The position numbers were made by a program, and so were the translations under genes. Under the pieces are notes generated by a model, which did no database searches, had not been told where the DNA came from, and was given only the letters and a program-made list of their open reading frames with translations. Of a stretch of 64,000 bases of DNA, positions 8,294 through 17,833 are shown piece after piece; position 1 is the first letter of the stretch, and every line of letters begins with the position of its first letter. Origin of the DNA: Kibdelosporangium aridum (GTDB taxonomy: Bacteria > Actinomycetota > Actinomycetes > Mycobacteriales > Pseudonocardiaceae); NCBI RefSeq assembly GCF_900176515.1, contig NZ_FWXV01000011.1, forward strand, positions 62,001 to 126,000. The letters run 5' to 3'.

Positions 8294-11200
8294 TTACTTG
8301 ACTGGCCCGGACAAGCGCTTGATCAGCGCGTCGGTGTCCCTGGTCAGGGTCTGGCGGACTTCGGCGATCGGAACCGTCTGCTGGTTGGTGACCAGCTTGC
8401 GGAACTGCTGGAGTTCCTGCACGGTCTTCACGTCGTTGCCCGCCGCTTCGGCCTTGCGCACCTTGGTCAGCTGCGTCTGCAGCTTGTTCGCGCTGGCCTG
8501 GGACAACCAGCCCACGGCACGGAACCGGTCGACCAGGTTGCCGACGTCCCGTGTCGATGTGGTGACACCGAACGAGACGGTCTGCACGGTCTGGTTGCCT
8601 GCCTTGTCCACCGCTGTCACCGACAACGTGTGGATGTTGAGTCCCAGCTCGTACAGCGCCTGCAGCGAACCGGACGTGAACGGCTTGCCGTCCAGCGCAC
8701 CGCTGACAGACTTGATCCCTGAGGTGGGATCCACTGCCTGCCAGCTGATCCGCAGATCCTGGCTGTCGCCGTAGATCTGCCCGTCGGCCACTCCCGAGAC
8801 GAGGACCGTCGGCTTGGTGCCGTCGATCTTCACGGTGGCGGCCTTCTGCTGCTCCACGTTGCCCGCCCGGTCGGTTGACCGGTAGGCCACCGTGTGGGTG
8901 CCGTCACCGGTGACGTTGACCGGTTCGGTGTAAGGCGTCCACGGTCCACCGTCCAACGAGTACTGCGTCGAGGCGACTCCGGCGGCCGGGTCCACTGCGG
9001 ACAGTGTCACCGGGATGGCACCGGCGTGCCAGCCGTCGTCGTTCGGCGCGGCGAACTCGGCCGTGGTCAACGGTGCTGTCGCGTCCTTGTTCACCGGCAG
9101 GGAAGCCGAGAACGTGTTGCCCGCGGCATCGGTGACCCGGTAGGCCACGGTGTGGCTGCCGTCGGCGGAGACGCTGACCGGGTCGGTGTACGCCGCCCAC
9201 GGTCCATTGTCGACACTGAATTCCGTCTTGGCTATCCCGGAAGTCGCGTCGGTACCCGTCACAGCAACCGAGACACTGCCGACGAACCAGCCGTTCTGAC
9301 CGTCCGGCGCCGCCGGAGTAGTCACCGCTGTGGCGGTCGGCGCGGTCGTGTCCACCTTGACCGTCAAGGTCTTGGCGGTCTCGACGTTGCCCGCCTTGTC
9401 CGCGGAGCGGTAACTCACCTGGTGAGTTCCGTCGCCGCTGACCGTGAACGGCACGGTGTACGGAGTCCAAGCGCCACCGTCCACACTGTACTCAGTGCGA
9501 TCGACACCGCTGCCCGAGTCGGTCGCGGCCAAGGTGACCGTGACCGGACTCGTGGACCATTCCGGGACTGCCGGATCGGTGGTCGCCGTGGTGACCGGCG
9601 CCTCCGAGTCGGCGGGCTGGCCCCACGAGCCACGGAAGTAGTCGAACTTGACTGTCTTCGACGCTGTCTGGTTGGTGCCCAGGGTGAACAACCCGACCTT
9701 GCCGGAAGCCACAGCGGCGTTGCTCACCGTCTGTCCCATCTCGGTCCATGTCGTCCCGTCCGCGGAGTACGACCCGCGATACGTGTTGCCCTGCTTGGCC
9801 AACCGCAGCCACCAGACACCCTGGGTGAGGTTGCCTGCCGAAGGCTGCGGGTCCTGGATGGCGTCGCCGACCTCGCTGCGCAGCTCGATCCTGCGCGCGA
9901 CCGGCGAACCGGCCGCGTTGTCGGCAACGTAGTCGAGTTTGACGTAGTTGGCGTCATCCAGGTACGCGATCAGCCCCGCCTGCTGGTACTGCTCGTTGAG
10001 GGCACTGGCATCCACCTTGGTCTCCACCGTCCAGTCACCGCTTGGCGGTGTCTGCAGGGTGAAGTTCTTCGGCCCGGTGTTGCCCGTGCCGTAGATGTCA
10101 CCCGGGGTGGTGTCCATTTCCAGGTTGCCGCCGGTCAGGCGCATGGCAGCCGGGTCAGGACGGACAACCGTGCCCCACCGGCAGGTGTCCAGCGCGGAGC
10201 CGTCGAACTCGTCGTTCGGGCCGGGTGCGCTCGCGGTGTCGTCCGGCGTGATCTGGAACCAGTCGAACGCCGCGTCGATCACCGGGCGGTTGCCGGTGCT
10301 GGCGAAGGACGCCAGACCGATGCGCGGGTTTGGGATCCCGGCGATCAGCTTGTCCGTCTGCGGCATCGCCGTCCACGACAGGCCATCCGCCGAGTAGGAC
10401 GCGGTCACGTGCGTCCCGTCGCTGGACAACCGGAGATAGGCGGTGTCCGGGAACGCCGCACCGAGGTTGGCCGTGTTGGACTCGGCGACCTCGTTCGGCG
10501 CGCCCTTGTCCTCCCGGATGAACTGGAAGACCCGGGCGTTGGCGTCCGCGGTGCCCCGCGCCTGGAACATCATCTTGGCGTAGTTGTCGTCGTCGCCGTA
10601 CAGCACCAGACCTGCCTGCTGGTAGGCGTTACGAGCGGCCATGGTCACCTTTGTGGTGGCCTGCCACGCCCCGGACGGCATCGGCTGCGCGACGATGTTC
10701 GGGACCGGCGTGGAGTTGTCGGTGCCGTAGATCTCCGCTGCGGCAGTCGGGATGTGCAGGCTCCCGCCGGAGACCGACAGGTCCTGGTTCTCCCGGATGA
10801 CTGTCCACTTTGTCCGGCTAAGCGGACTGTCGAAGGCGTCCGACCGGCCGGACAGGCAGGTCGTCGGCGGACTGTCCACAATGATCGGAACGTTCGCCGA
10901 CCTTGCCGCACCCTTCGCGTCGGTCACGGTGACCTTGGCGTCGTAGGCGCCTGGCACCTGGTAGGTGTAGCTGGGGTTCGGCGTTGTCGGCTGCGGTGCG
11001 CCGGCCACCCCGAAGTCCCACTTGTAGGTCAGCGGGTCGTCGCCCTCGGGGTCGGTCGCGGTGGTCTGGAAGTTCACCGTGAGCGGCGCGGTGCCGCGGG
11101 TCGGTGTTCCGGTGACCGTCACGTTCGGCCGCTGGTTCTCCGTCACACCACGGCCGACGAAGTCGACCCAGTTGACGTTGAACAGTGAGGCGTTGGTGTT

Positions 11201-14200
11201 GTTGCCGACCGGCCTGCGGGCGATGAAGTACAGCGGCCCGCTGGTGGTGGGCGGATTGGACAGCGTCAACGTGGAATCGGTGTAGGTCTGCCAGCCGCCT
11301 GTCGCGGGCACCGTGACGGTGCCGACGATCGGGCCGTCGAGCGCCCCGGCGCGGACCTCGATGAGGCCACCCGCGGCACCCGAAGCGACCCGGAACCGCA
11401 ACGCGTCCACATTGGACAGGTTCGCCGGATCGAACGACCACCAGTCGTCGGGCTCGATGAAGCCGATGTTGCGGAACCCGCCCTGCGGGTCCGACGCGGT
11501 CTCCACCTGCACGCCGGGGTCGCCGGAGCTGGTGCTGCCGGGCACCCGGCCGGTCGCGCTGAAGAACTCGGCCTGCTTGTGCTTGGGCTGCAGCAACGCC
11601 TCCGCCCGGCCGGTCAACGGCGCCGAGCCGCCCGCGCCGCCTTTGTCGGTGTAGCTGGCTTCCAGCACAGCGAACACGTTGTCGCTGTCACTGTGCCCGG
11701 ACGACAGAGTCGTCTGCACCGCTCCCCCGCATCCGGTGTACTGGTCCAGCGGATGGCCGTGGGAGTCGTGTCCCAGGATGGACTGCAGGCGCACGTCGTC
11801 GCAGTTGATCGTGCCGTCTTCCGGATCGGTGATCGTGATGCCGAATCGCACCTGGTCACCCCAGTCGAAGACACCACCGTTCGGTGGCAGGTTCAGCGTC
11901 ACCACCGGTGCGCTGTTGCCCACGGTGATGGGGACGTTCGCAGTGGCGGTCCGGCCGTCCTCGTCGCTCACGGTCAGAGTCGCGCTGAAGTTGCCGTTCT
12001 GCGTGTAGGTGACGGACGGGTTGGCTTCGGTGGAATCGGTCGTGCCGTTGCCGTCGAAGTCCCACGCGTAGGTGATCGGCGTGCCGTCGGGGTCACGTGA
12101 ACCACCGCTGGAGAAACGCACGGCCAGCGGCGCCGGACCTGACGTACGGTCCGCTGCGGCCTTGGCGATGGGTGCTCGGTTCCCCTGCACGTAGTCGATC
12201 CGGTAGATGCCCGAGTCGGTGTTGTCGCCACCGAACCCGGATCCCCACTCGACCAGGTACAGCGCGCCGTCCGGGCCGAACTTCATGTCCATCGGCTTCT
12301 TGAAGCCCATGTTCGCGAAGATGCGGTTGATGTCGGCGAGTTTGCCGCCGTCCTCGTTGAGCTGGAACGAGAACAGGGTGCTCTGGTTCCACTCACCGAA
12401 GATCGCCTTGCCGTCCCAGTACGCCGGCCACTTGCGGTCGGACGCCAGCGCCGGGTCGTAGCGGTATGCCGGGCCGGCCATCGGCGCGCCACCGCCGCCG
12501 AGTTCGGGGAACGCCGGGTCGGCGACGTAGTGGTAGTAGACCGTCGCCGCAATCGACGGCGGCAGGTTTGCCAGACCGGTGTTGTTGGGCGAGTTGTTCA
12601 CCGGTTTCGCGCAGTCGAATGCCGCACCAGCCGTGTTGGTGGCGAAGTCGTAGTCGTTGTACGGCTTGTTGTTGCCGACGCAGTACGGCCAGCCGTAGTT
12701 GCCGGGCTGGTTGAGGATGTCCCATTCGACGGTGTTCTCCGGGCCACGAGTCGGGCTCGGATTGCCCGCGTCTGGGCCGTAGTTGGCGACAAGAAGCTTG
12801 TGCGTCTTGGGATCCAGTCCGATGCGGAACGGATTACGCATGCCCATCGCGTAGATCTCGGCTCGCGTGTTGGCCGTTCCCGGCGGGAACAAGTTGCCCT
12901 CAGGGATGGTGTACGTGCCGTCTGGCTGCGGCCGGATCCGCAGCACCTTGCCGCGCAGGTCGTTGGTGTTGCCCGAGGTGCCCTGGGCATCCCACGGCGA
13001 GCGGCCGGGCCGTTCGTCGATCGGGGTGTAGCCGTCGGATGCGAACGGGTTGGTGTTGTCCCCGTTGGCCAGCCACAGGTCGCCGGTCTGCTTGTCGAAC
13101 ACCATGCCACCGCCGTGATGGCAGCATTCCGCGCGCTGCACGGGGACTTCGAGCACGGTCTTCTCACTGGCCACGTCCAAGGTGCTGTCGGCGTTCACGG
13201 TGAACCGCGACAACCGGTCGACGTCCTTGCCGATGGGCGAGTAGTACAAGTAGATCCAGTTGTTCGTGGCGAACCCGGGGTCCAGTGCCACACCGAGCAG
13301 GCCGCTCTCGTTGGCGGTGAACACGTTGAGATGGGCCGACGTGACCACACCACCGGTGGGCCGGATGGCCTTCACGTCGCCGAGCCGGTCGATGTAGAAC
13401 ACGCGTCCGTCCGGCGCGATGTCCAGCATCATCGGGTTGGACGTGTTGTCGTCCAGCGTGACCTTCTCGAAGCTCTTGCCCTGCGAGGCGGAGCAGTCGC
13501 CGGGCACGACGCCCGCGGCGGTCTGGATGCCGCCCAGCAGCAGGTGCAGGAAGTTCGGCTCGGTGTAGCTCTCCTTGGTGTGCCCGAGGCCGGTGTACCA
13601 GGAGCGGCCGCCGTCGTAGTCCTGACACCAGGTGATCGGATGGTCGGTGCCCATTGTGCCGCCGGTGTAGGACTTCTCGTCCAAGGAAGCCAGCACGTGC
13701 ACGTTGGGACGAGGGTTCGTCTGGTAGTCGTACCACTCGTCGGCCCGTGACCACAGCGTCGGCAGGCCCTGTGTGGACGGGTGCGCGGGGTCCTCGACCT
13801 TGACAGTCGCCTGCTGCGGCACGGGGTGCTGCTTGAAGTACGCGCCGACCAGCGAGCCGTACCAGGCCCAGCCGTATTCGGTGTCAGCGGCAGCGTGCAC
13901 GCCCGCGTAGCCGCCGCCCGCGCGCACGTAACGTTCGAACGCCGCCTGCTGGGTGTCGTCCAGGACGTCGCCGGTGGTGGACATGAAGATGACCACCTGG
14001 TAGCGGGCCAGGTTCACGTCGGTGAAGGCGGCCGCGTCCTCGGTCGCGTCGACCGTGAAGTTGTGCTCCTGGCCGAGTTTCTGGATCGCGGCGATGCCGT
14101 CCGGGATGGTGTCGTGCCGGAAACCGGCGGTCTTGGAGAACACAAGCGCCCGGAACGACGGATCGTTCTCGGGCGCTGCGGTGGCGCCAGCTGTCGCCAC

Positions 14201-14275
14201 GGATAAGCCTGTCACTACCACGGCCGCGACAGACAGCACACGTCTGCCCACGGCTCTCAGGCCTTTGCGGATCAT
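8294..14275 (-). CDS. Secreted ThuA / PQQ-type sugar dehydrogenase multidomain protein
   Basis: A 1993-residue exported protein. In order it has a signal peptide (about 1-35), a ThuA-like glutamine-amidotransferase fold domain (about 40-250) and a glucose/sorbosone dehydrogenase beta-propeller (about 255-690, with an ECCHHGGGM segment). A PKD domain, a CBM6-like domain, a second PKD and two DUF1349/concanavalin-like domains come next. Three copies of an OmpL47-type Ig-like repeat (EYSVDGG.W..Y pattern) and a helical C-terminus finish it. It probably oxidises or binds extracellular carbohydrate. ATG 14275 has GGGAG 5 nt upstream; the open frame extends further but the signal peptide starts here. 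ThuA plus dehydrogenase fusions are known in actinobacteria; substrate and cofactor are unproven. Confidence 0.88.
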   Translation of the reverse strand: MIRKGLRAVGRRVLSVAAVVVTGLSVATAGATAAPENDPSFRALVFSKTAGFRHDTIPDGIAAIQKLGQEHNFTVDATEDAAAFTDVNLARYQVVIFMSTTGDVLDDTQQAAFERYVRAGGGYAGVHAAADTEYGWAWYGSLVGAYFKQHPVPQQATVKVEDPAHPSTQGLPTLWSRADEWYDYQTNPRPNVHVLASLDEKSYTGGTMGTDHPITWCQDYDGGRSWYTGLGHTKESYTEPNFLHLLLGGIQTAAGVVPGDCSASQGKSFEKVTLDDNTSNPMMLDIAPDGRVFYIDRLGDVKAIRPTGGVVTSAHLNVFTANESGLLGVALDPGFATNNWIYLYYSPIGKDVDRLSRFTVNADSTLDVASEKTVLEVPVQRAECCHHGGGMVFDKQTGDLWLANGDNTNPFASDGYTPIDERPGRSPWDAQGTSGNTNDLRGKVLRIRPQPDGTYTIPEGNLFPPGTANTRAEIYAMGMRNPFRIGLDPKTHKLLVANYGPDAGNPSPTRGPENTVEWDILNQPGNYGWPYCVGNNKPYNDYDFATNTAGAAFDCAKPVNNSPNNTGLANLPPSIAATVYYHYVADPAFPELGGGGAPMAGPAYRYDPALASDRKWPAYWDGKAIFGEWNQSTLFSFQLNEDGGKLADINRIFANMGFKKPMDMKFGPDGALYLVEWGSGFGGDNTDSGIYRIDYVQGNRAPIAKAAADRTSGPAPLAVRFSSGGSRDPDGTPITYAWDFDGNGTTDSTEANPSVTYTQNGNFSATLTVSDEDGRTATANVPITVGNSAPVVTLNLPPNGGVFDWGDQVRFGITITDPEDGTINCDDVRLQSILGHDSHGHPLDQYTGCGGAVQTTLSSGHSDSDNVFAVLEASYTDKGGAGGSAPLTGRAEALLQPKHKQAEFFSATGRVPGSTSSGDPGVQVETASDPQGGFRNIGFIEPDDWWSFDPANLSNVDALRFRVASGAAGGLIEVRAGALDGPIVGTVTVPATGGWQTYTDSTLTLSNPPTTSGPLYFIARRPVGNNTNASLFNVNWVDFVGRGVTENQRPNVTVTGTPTRGTAPLTVNFQTTATDPEGDDPLTYKWDFGVAGAPQPTTPNPSYTYQVPGAYDAKVTVTDAKGAARSANVPIIVDSPPTTCLSGRSDAFDSPLSRTKWTVIRENQDLSVSGGSLHIPTAAAEIYGTDNSTPVPNIVAQPMPSGAWQATTKVTMAARNAYQQAGLVLYGDDDNYAKMMFQARGTADANARVFQFIREDKGAPNEVAESNTANLGAAFPDTAYLRLSSDGTHVTASYSADGLSWTAMPQTDKLIAGIPNPRIGLASFASTGNRPVIDAAFDWFQITPDDTASAPGPNDEFDGSALDTCRWGTVVRPDPAAMRLTGGNLEMDTTPGDIYGTGNTGPKNFTLQTPPSGDWTVETKVDASALNEQYQQAGLIAYLDDANYVKLDYVADNAAGSPVARRIELRSEVGDAIQDPQPSAGNLTQGVWWLRLAKQGNTYRGSYSADGTTWTEMGQTVSNAAVASGKVGLFTLGTNQTASKTVKFDYFRGSWGQPADSEAPVTTATTDPAVPEWSTSPVTVTLAATDSGSGVDRTEYSVDGGAWTPYTVPFTVSGDGTHQVSYRSADKAGNVETAKTLTVKVDTTAPTATAVTTPAAPDGQNGWFVGSVSVAVTGTDATSGIAKTEFSVDNGPWAAYTDPVSVSADGSHTVAYRVTDAAGNTFSASLPVNKDATAPLTTAEFAAPNDDGWHAGAIPVTLSAVDPAAGVASTQYSLDGGPWTPYTEPVNVTGDGTHTVAYRSTDRAGNVEQQKAATVKIDGTKPTVLVSGVADGQIYGDSQDLRISWQAVDPTSGIKSVSGALDGKPFTSGSLQALYELGLNIHTLSVTAVDKAGNQTVQTVSFGVTTSTRDVGNLVDRFRAVGWLSQASANKLQTQLTKVRKAEAAGNDVKTVQELQQFRKLVTNQQTVPIAEVRQTLTRDTDALIKRLSGPVK

Positions 14276-14486
14276 CAACTCTCCCAAGGGGGATCCGGGG
14301 GTAACCACGTCGTTGGCCCCGAAGCCGCGGACTGTCCGCACTGTCCCCTTTCGCTCCGCGTCCGCACGGTCGGCCTCTATTTGTACAATGCCTGAACCAA
14401 TTAACGACACGGCCGGGATCACGTCAAGAGGTCAGACCGAGATTTGTCCACGCCGTGAACGAGTCGGCATTCGTTCACCAGCTGAA

Positions 14487-15125
14487 CTAAATACCGGTCC
14501 TGACTTGGAGTTCGACGCGGTGGCGCAGGTACTCGTCGGGATGTGTCCGCCCGATGTGCACGGCCTCGGCGACAAGCGGATGCAGTTCCCCGGGGTAGTG
14601 CGACGGGTGCAGCGGGAGCTGAGGCAGTAGGCACCGGCGAACGTCGATGTCCTCGTTGACCACGAACTCACGCAACGCGGCCTGGTCCCAGCGCACCTGG
14701 ATGTCTTCGACCATCTCCAGCGTGGCCCAGTACCAAGCTCGTGCCGCTCCGGCCCGTTCCTGATTCGTACCGGTGCGCAGAACTTCCAGGAGCGCTTCCT
14801 GCGTCCGCCGGGCACCGAACGCCACCCTGAGCGGCTCGACGAACTGCCGGTTGAAACTCGGATCCGGGTCATAGACCGCCGCACGCAGCAGAGCGCCGAA
14901 GAACGGCTCGGGCAGGTCGATGAGGTAGTCGGAGTCCAGATAACCCAGGGCTTTGCGCAGGGCGATCCGTTGCTCGCGCTCGCTGGGCCCAGCTCCAGCC
15001 ATCCGGCCGGGAAGATGAACGCGGACCAACTGGAGCAGCTCGGACATGCAGAGCTGGAACTTCTGTTTTCCGGCGCCGACGGGATCCGGCAACGCCATCA
15101 AGTAAGGCGGGTCGTCAGAGCTCAT
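14487..15125 (-). CDS. Hypothetical helical protein
   Basis: A 212-residue soluble protein with no signal peptide or membrane helix. It is rich in Leu, Arg and Glu and predicted from composition to be mostly helical; repeated LL/AA-rich segments could form HEAT-like turns. Recurrent Trp and Tyr pairs (WYWATLEM, HPSHYPGELHP) are notable. ATG 15125 has AGGGGG 4-5 nt upstream, so expression looks real. I do not recognise a family. It lies about 210 bp upstream of the giant secreted protein on the same strand, which may be accidental. Confidence 0.6.
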   Translation of the reverse strand: MSSDDPPYLMALPDPVGAGKQKFQLCMSELLQLVRVHLPGRMAGAGPSEREQRIALRKALGYLDSDYLIDLPEPFFGALLRAAVYDPDPSFNRQFVEPLRVAFGARRTQEALLEVLRTGTNQERAGAARAWYWATLEMVEDIQVRWDQAALREFVVNEDIDVRRCLLPQLPLHPSHYPGELHPLVAEAVHIGRTHPDEYLRHRVELQVRTGI

Positions 15126-15446
15126 CTCACCCCCTGGCTCACCACCATTATGGCTATACAGCAGGACGGCCTCGGCTCACCCGAGACCATCCTCCGCCTA
15201 CCGATCCGCTTACCGGGAACCGTCGTCGTTCTTGGGCCACCACTTGCCGCTGGACGGATAGGACAGTCCCGGTGTCGGGGTGACGCCACCGGGCGTGGGA
15301 GTCACACGCAGCACCCCCAGTTCGGCGAACCTCGAATTTGACGTCGGCCAGTGACGCATCGGCCGGGCCGCTGGGTGATGATGGACATCCGAAGGAGCCA
15401 TCCTGAGGACGAACTGCCGACGGTCGAGCGCGGAGGTAACGAGGCG
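15126..15446. other. 321-bp intergenic region, no clear gene
   Basis: This separates the divergent hypothetical gene and the first GAF-ANTAR gene. A minus-strand frame of about 49 codons (15359 down to 15210) ends in a Pro/Thr-rich tail with GKWWPKN. It lacks a ribosome binding site and I do not call it. I saw no strong promoter or hairpin. Confidence 0.4.
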
Positions 15447-16154
15447 GTGGATGGTGAACGCCATCAGCGACTCTGGCGACTCGTCACCGAACGCGCTGGT
15501 CGTCGCCACTTCCCCGGTTGGGCGGGCGTGGTCTGCGATGTAGCGGTCGACCAGGTCGACATCGACGCCGCGGCGATATCCCTTCGGTCCTCATCGCGGG
15601 TGGAGGAGCTCGCCGCGACCAGCGACGCGTGGGCGCGGCGGCTCGAGGAACTGCAGTACACCGCCGGAGACGGGCCGGGGGTGGAGGCGTTCAGCAGAGG
15701 CGGCCCGGTGCTGGTGACGGACATGGCCACGGTCGACCAGCGCTGGCCGGGTTTCGTGGACGCGGCCATCGCCGACGGGCTCGCGGCGGTGTTCGCCTTC
15801 CCGCTGCAGGCCGGCGCCATCCAGCTGGGGACCCTTGACCTCTACCGCCACCAGCCTGGGGCGTTGTCCGCCGACGCCCTGGCAGACGCGACCGTCCTGG
15901 CTGACCTGGCCACCACCGCCCTGCTGACTGACGTCGCACCAACCCGGACGGCGCCATGGGCACGTGAGGACACGCCTGGCCACTACGACGACGTGAACGT
16001 CGCGACCGGCATGCTCGCCGCGCAGCTGCGGATCAGTGTCGACGACGCGTTCCTGAGGTTGCGCGCCCACGCATTCAGCACCGGCCAAGCCGTGCTGGAG
16101 GTCGCGCGCGCGATCCTCGCCCGCCAGCTACCGTCCGACACCTTCCAGGACTGA
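15447..16154 (+). CDS. GAF and ANTAR domain-containing regulator (divergent)
   Basis: A 235-residue cytoplasmic protein with a GAF sensor domain (about 20-150, with QYTAGDGPGVEAF) and a C-terminal ANTAR RNA-binding domain. The ANTAR part (NVATGMLAAQLRISVDDAF) lacks the usual AKGIL motif and is therefore divergent. ANTAR proteins normally bind two-hairpin leader RNAs to prevent termination. I chose GTG 15447 because GGAGG sits 10 nt upstream; GTG 15351 and ATG 15378 are in frame but have no binding site. It is the first of four GAF-ANTAR genes in 4 kb. Confidence 0.8.
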   Translation: MDGERHQRLWRLVTERAGRRHFPGWAGVVCDVAVDQVDIDAAAISLRSSSRVEELAATSDAWARRLEELQYTAGDGPGVEAFSRGGPVLVTDMATVDQRWPGFVDAAIADGLAAVFAFPLQAGAIQLGTLDLYRHQPGALSADALADATVLADLATTALLTDVAPTRTAPWAREDTPGHYDDVNVATGMLAAQLRISVDDAFLRLRAHAFSTGQAVLEVARAILARQLPSDTFQD

Positions 16155-16198
16155 ACGCCACCGGGCAGCGTTGTCGGTGTCGACCGTATGCTGATCGG

Positions 16199-16432
16199 GT
16201 GCCTCCCGCGCAGGACGTCATCAGTGACACCAGCGCGGCCATCACGGCGCGGCTGGCTGCGCGGCACGATGCTCTCGACATCCTGCGGGCTGTCACCGCT
16301 GCGGCTGATGGAGTACGCCGTCGGCGGCCTCAACCTGTTCTCGCCGGTGCTCTTGACGTCACCGCGGAAACGGCTCGCGCCCTGCTGGCGGCGCTACCGG
16401 TCAGTCCCTCCGCGACCTGGCCAGGGCCGTAA
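16199..16432 (+). CDS. Small hypothetical protein (weak call)
   Basis: A 77-codon GTG-started frame with GC-rich third positions and an Ala/Leu/Arg-rich helical product, 44 bp after the first GAF-ANTAR gene. No clear ribosome binding site is seen and another frame overlaps it. The pattern ITARLAARHDALDILRAV suggests a real amphipathic helix, but no family is recognised. It may be a remnant of a larger sensory gene. Confidence 0.3.
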   Translation: MPPAQDVISDTSAAITARLAARHDALDILRAVTAAADGVRRRRPQPVLAGALDVTAETARALLAALPVSPSATWPGP

Positions 16433-16609
16433 CCAGCGGGACCGTCGCACCACACGAACTGCGTGCTGAGTCAGGACGCCACTAACCGTACTGACTGGCG
16501 TCCATGGGCGTAGCGTGAGCAACGCAAGGTGGGCGAGGCGACACGGGACCCGCCGTCGCTCGGTATTGGCCTTCAGCAGCGCAGGGCCAGCATCACGGTT
16601 CTCGACCAA

Positions 16610-16650
16610 GCGATATGGAAACCCTGTTTCCAGCCGTTTCCACATATCGC
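16610..16650. promoter_or_regulatory. Nested inverted repeats in leader of GAF-ANTAR gene
   Basis: A long imperfect palindrome runs GCGATATGGAAAC (16610-16622) to GTTTCCACATATCGC (16636-16650), with a 2-nt bulge. Inside it a shorter hairpin GGAAAC-CCT-GTTTCC (16617-16631) uses the same left arm, so the two stems are mutually exclusive. The block ends 29 nt before the GTG start at 16680. It could be an operator or an attenuator-like RNA switch; the neighbouring gene encodes an ANTAR (RNA-binding) protein. Confidence 0.5.
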
Positions 16651-16679
16651 GGGTACGTGCGTGAGGGAGGTTTGTTCCC

Positions 16680-17489
16680 GTGGTCACCAACGAGGCTGCT
16701 TGGGCGGCGGACAGGGCGGCATTTCGCAATGAGCGGGATCTTCCCTACGGCAGCCCTTTGTCCGAGCAGTTCACCGACTTGACGAGAAACCTGCTCGACG
16801 CCACCTCGGTGCGCGGCGTGCTCGAGCAGGTGGTGACGGCCGCGCTCCGGGTGGTGCCGGGTGTGGATCTCGTCTCGGTCACCCTCCGCTCCCGCGATGG
16901 CTCGTTTCACACGCCGGTGCACACCGATCCGGTCGCGGTCGCACTCGACCAGGTGCAGTACGAGACCGGAGAAGGTCCATGCCTGGATGCCGCGCTGTCG
17001 CCTGGTCCGGCCCAGGCCTGCAGCGATGACCTGGCTGTCGAGTCTGCCTGGCCCCATTTCGGACCCGCCGCCGCCGCGCATGGCGTGCGCGCGGTGCTCT
17101 CGGTCGCACTGCTGCCGAACGCGCGCCCGCCGCAGCATTCGGGAGCACTCAACCTTTATTCGCGGCGCCCGGGAGCCCTCCGTGCCGACGCCCACGAGCC
17201 CGCACTGCTGCTGGCCACACACGCCTCGCTGGCCCTGGCTGGCACCGCCGCGGTCACCCACGCCGAAATCACGGCGGCACACATGCTGAAAGCCATCGAC
17301 AGCCGTGACGTCATCGGGCAAGCCAAAGGAATCCTGATGGCACGGCGCGGCATCACCGCCGAGAAGGCGTTCGACAAACTCAGCCGCGCCTCCCAGAACC
17401 TCAACATCAAACTCACCGAAGTCGCCCGCCTTCTTGCCACTCACCACACTGAACTCGACATCTCCGATTCGCCGACAGCCAGACCGTGA
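16680..17489 (+). CDS. GAF and ANTAR domain-containing regulator
   Basis: A 269-residue cytoplasmic sensor-regulator. A GAF domain covers about 35-185 (with QYETGEGPCLDAAL and GALNLYSRRPGA), and a canonical ANTAR domain with SRDVIGQAKGILMARRGI covers about 205-260. It probably senses a small molecule or redox state and controls transcription elongation through leader RNA. GTG 16680 has GGGAGG 9 nt upstream. It is followed 13 bp later by a small ANTAR-like gene and then by a paralogue (17834-18643), which argues for local duplication. The leader carries a nested palindrome. Confidence 0.88.
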   Translation: MVTNEAAWAADRAAFRNERDLPYGSPLSEQFTDLTRNLLDATSVRGVLEQVVTAALRVVPGVDLVSVTLRSRDGSFHTPVHTDPVAVALDQVQYETGEGPCLDAALSPGPAQACSDDLAVESAWPHFGPAAAAHGVRAVLSVALLPNARPPQHSGALNLYSRRPGALRADAHEPALLLATHASLALAGTAAVTHAEITAAHMLKAIDSRDVIGQAKGILMARRGITAEKAFDKLSRASQNLNIKLTEVARLLATHHTELDISDSPTARP

Positions 17490-17502
17490 AAAGAGCGCAC
17501 CA

Positions 17503-17760
17503 ATGCCGATGACCCAAGGCCCCAATTCATGGCGCGAGGCATCGGCGCGCCGACTGCTGACCCGGCTCAGGCAGCGAACCGCGCTGAACGAAGGTGTCGG
17601 CATCCTCCAGGCGTGGAACCTGTGCCACCAGCAGGAAGCCCGCGACCGGTTGTTGTCCGAGCACGGCAGGGCCGGGCAGGAGGCCGAAGCAGACCGGATG
17701 ATCGCGTTCGTCGACGCGACCGCGAACCGCCGGGCCGATCCAGACGCGCACTGGGACTGA
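17503..17760 (+). CDS. Small stand-alone ANTAR-like protein
   Basis: An 85-residue protein without a sensor domain. The stretch from TALNEGVGILQAW through EARDRLLSEH to ADRMIAFVDA lines up by spacing with the ANTAR three-helix pattern (SRAVI.QAKGILM...EAF..L). I therefore read it as a degenerate ANTAR module on its own. It begins at ATG 17503, 13 bp after a GAF-ANTAR gene, and lies 73 bp before the next, so it is likely in the same operon. The AKGIL core is changed to GVGIL. Function is unknown; it might compete with its neighbours for RNA or form heterodimers. The binding site is weak. Confidence 0.55.
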   Translation: MPMTQGPNSWREASARRLLTRLRQRTALNEGVGILQAWNLCHQQEARDRLLSEHGRAGQEAEADRMIAFVDATANRRADPDAHWD

Positions 17761-17833
17761 CACCAGGCCGCCCGATCCGCGACCCATCGCGCCATGGGCA
17801 ATGCTCGGCCGATCGACTGAATGGAGGACACAG

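Noticed and set aside
12530..13750. Plus-strand open frame opposite the giant secreted protein
   Set aside because: Low-complexity Val/Arg/Gly product with no start signal; the minus-strand gene has clear domains.
14300..14420. Promoter for the giant secreted protein around TTGTACAA
   Set aside because: An AT-rich patch with an 8-bp palindrome exists, but no -35/-10 pair at acceptable spacing could be supported.
15210..15359. 49-codon minus-strand ORF ending in a GKWWPKN-containing tail
   Set aside because: No ribosome binding site or recognised homology; kept only as a note.
16636..16656. GTTT...GGGTAC as a SigB-type promoter for the 16680 gene
   Set aside because: The spacer is only 11 nt and no GNNT fits at 14-16 nt; the GTTT is better explained by the palindrome.
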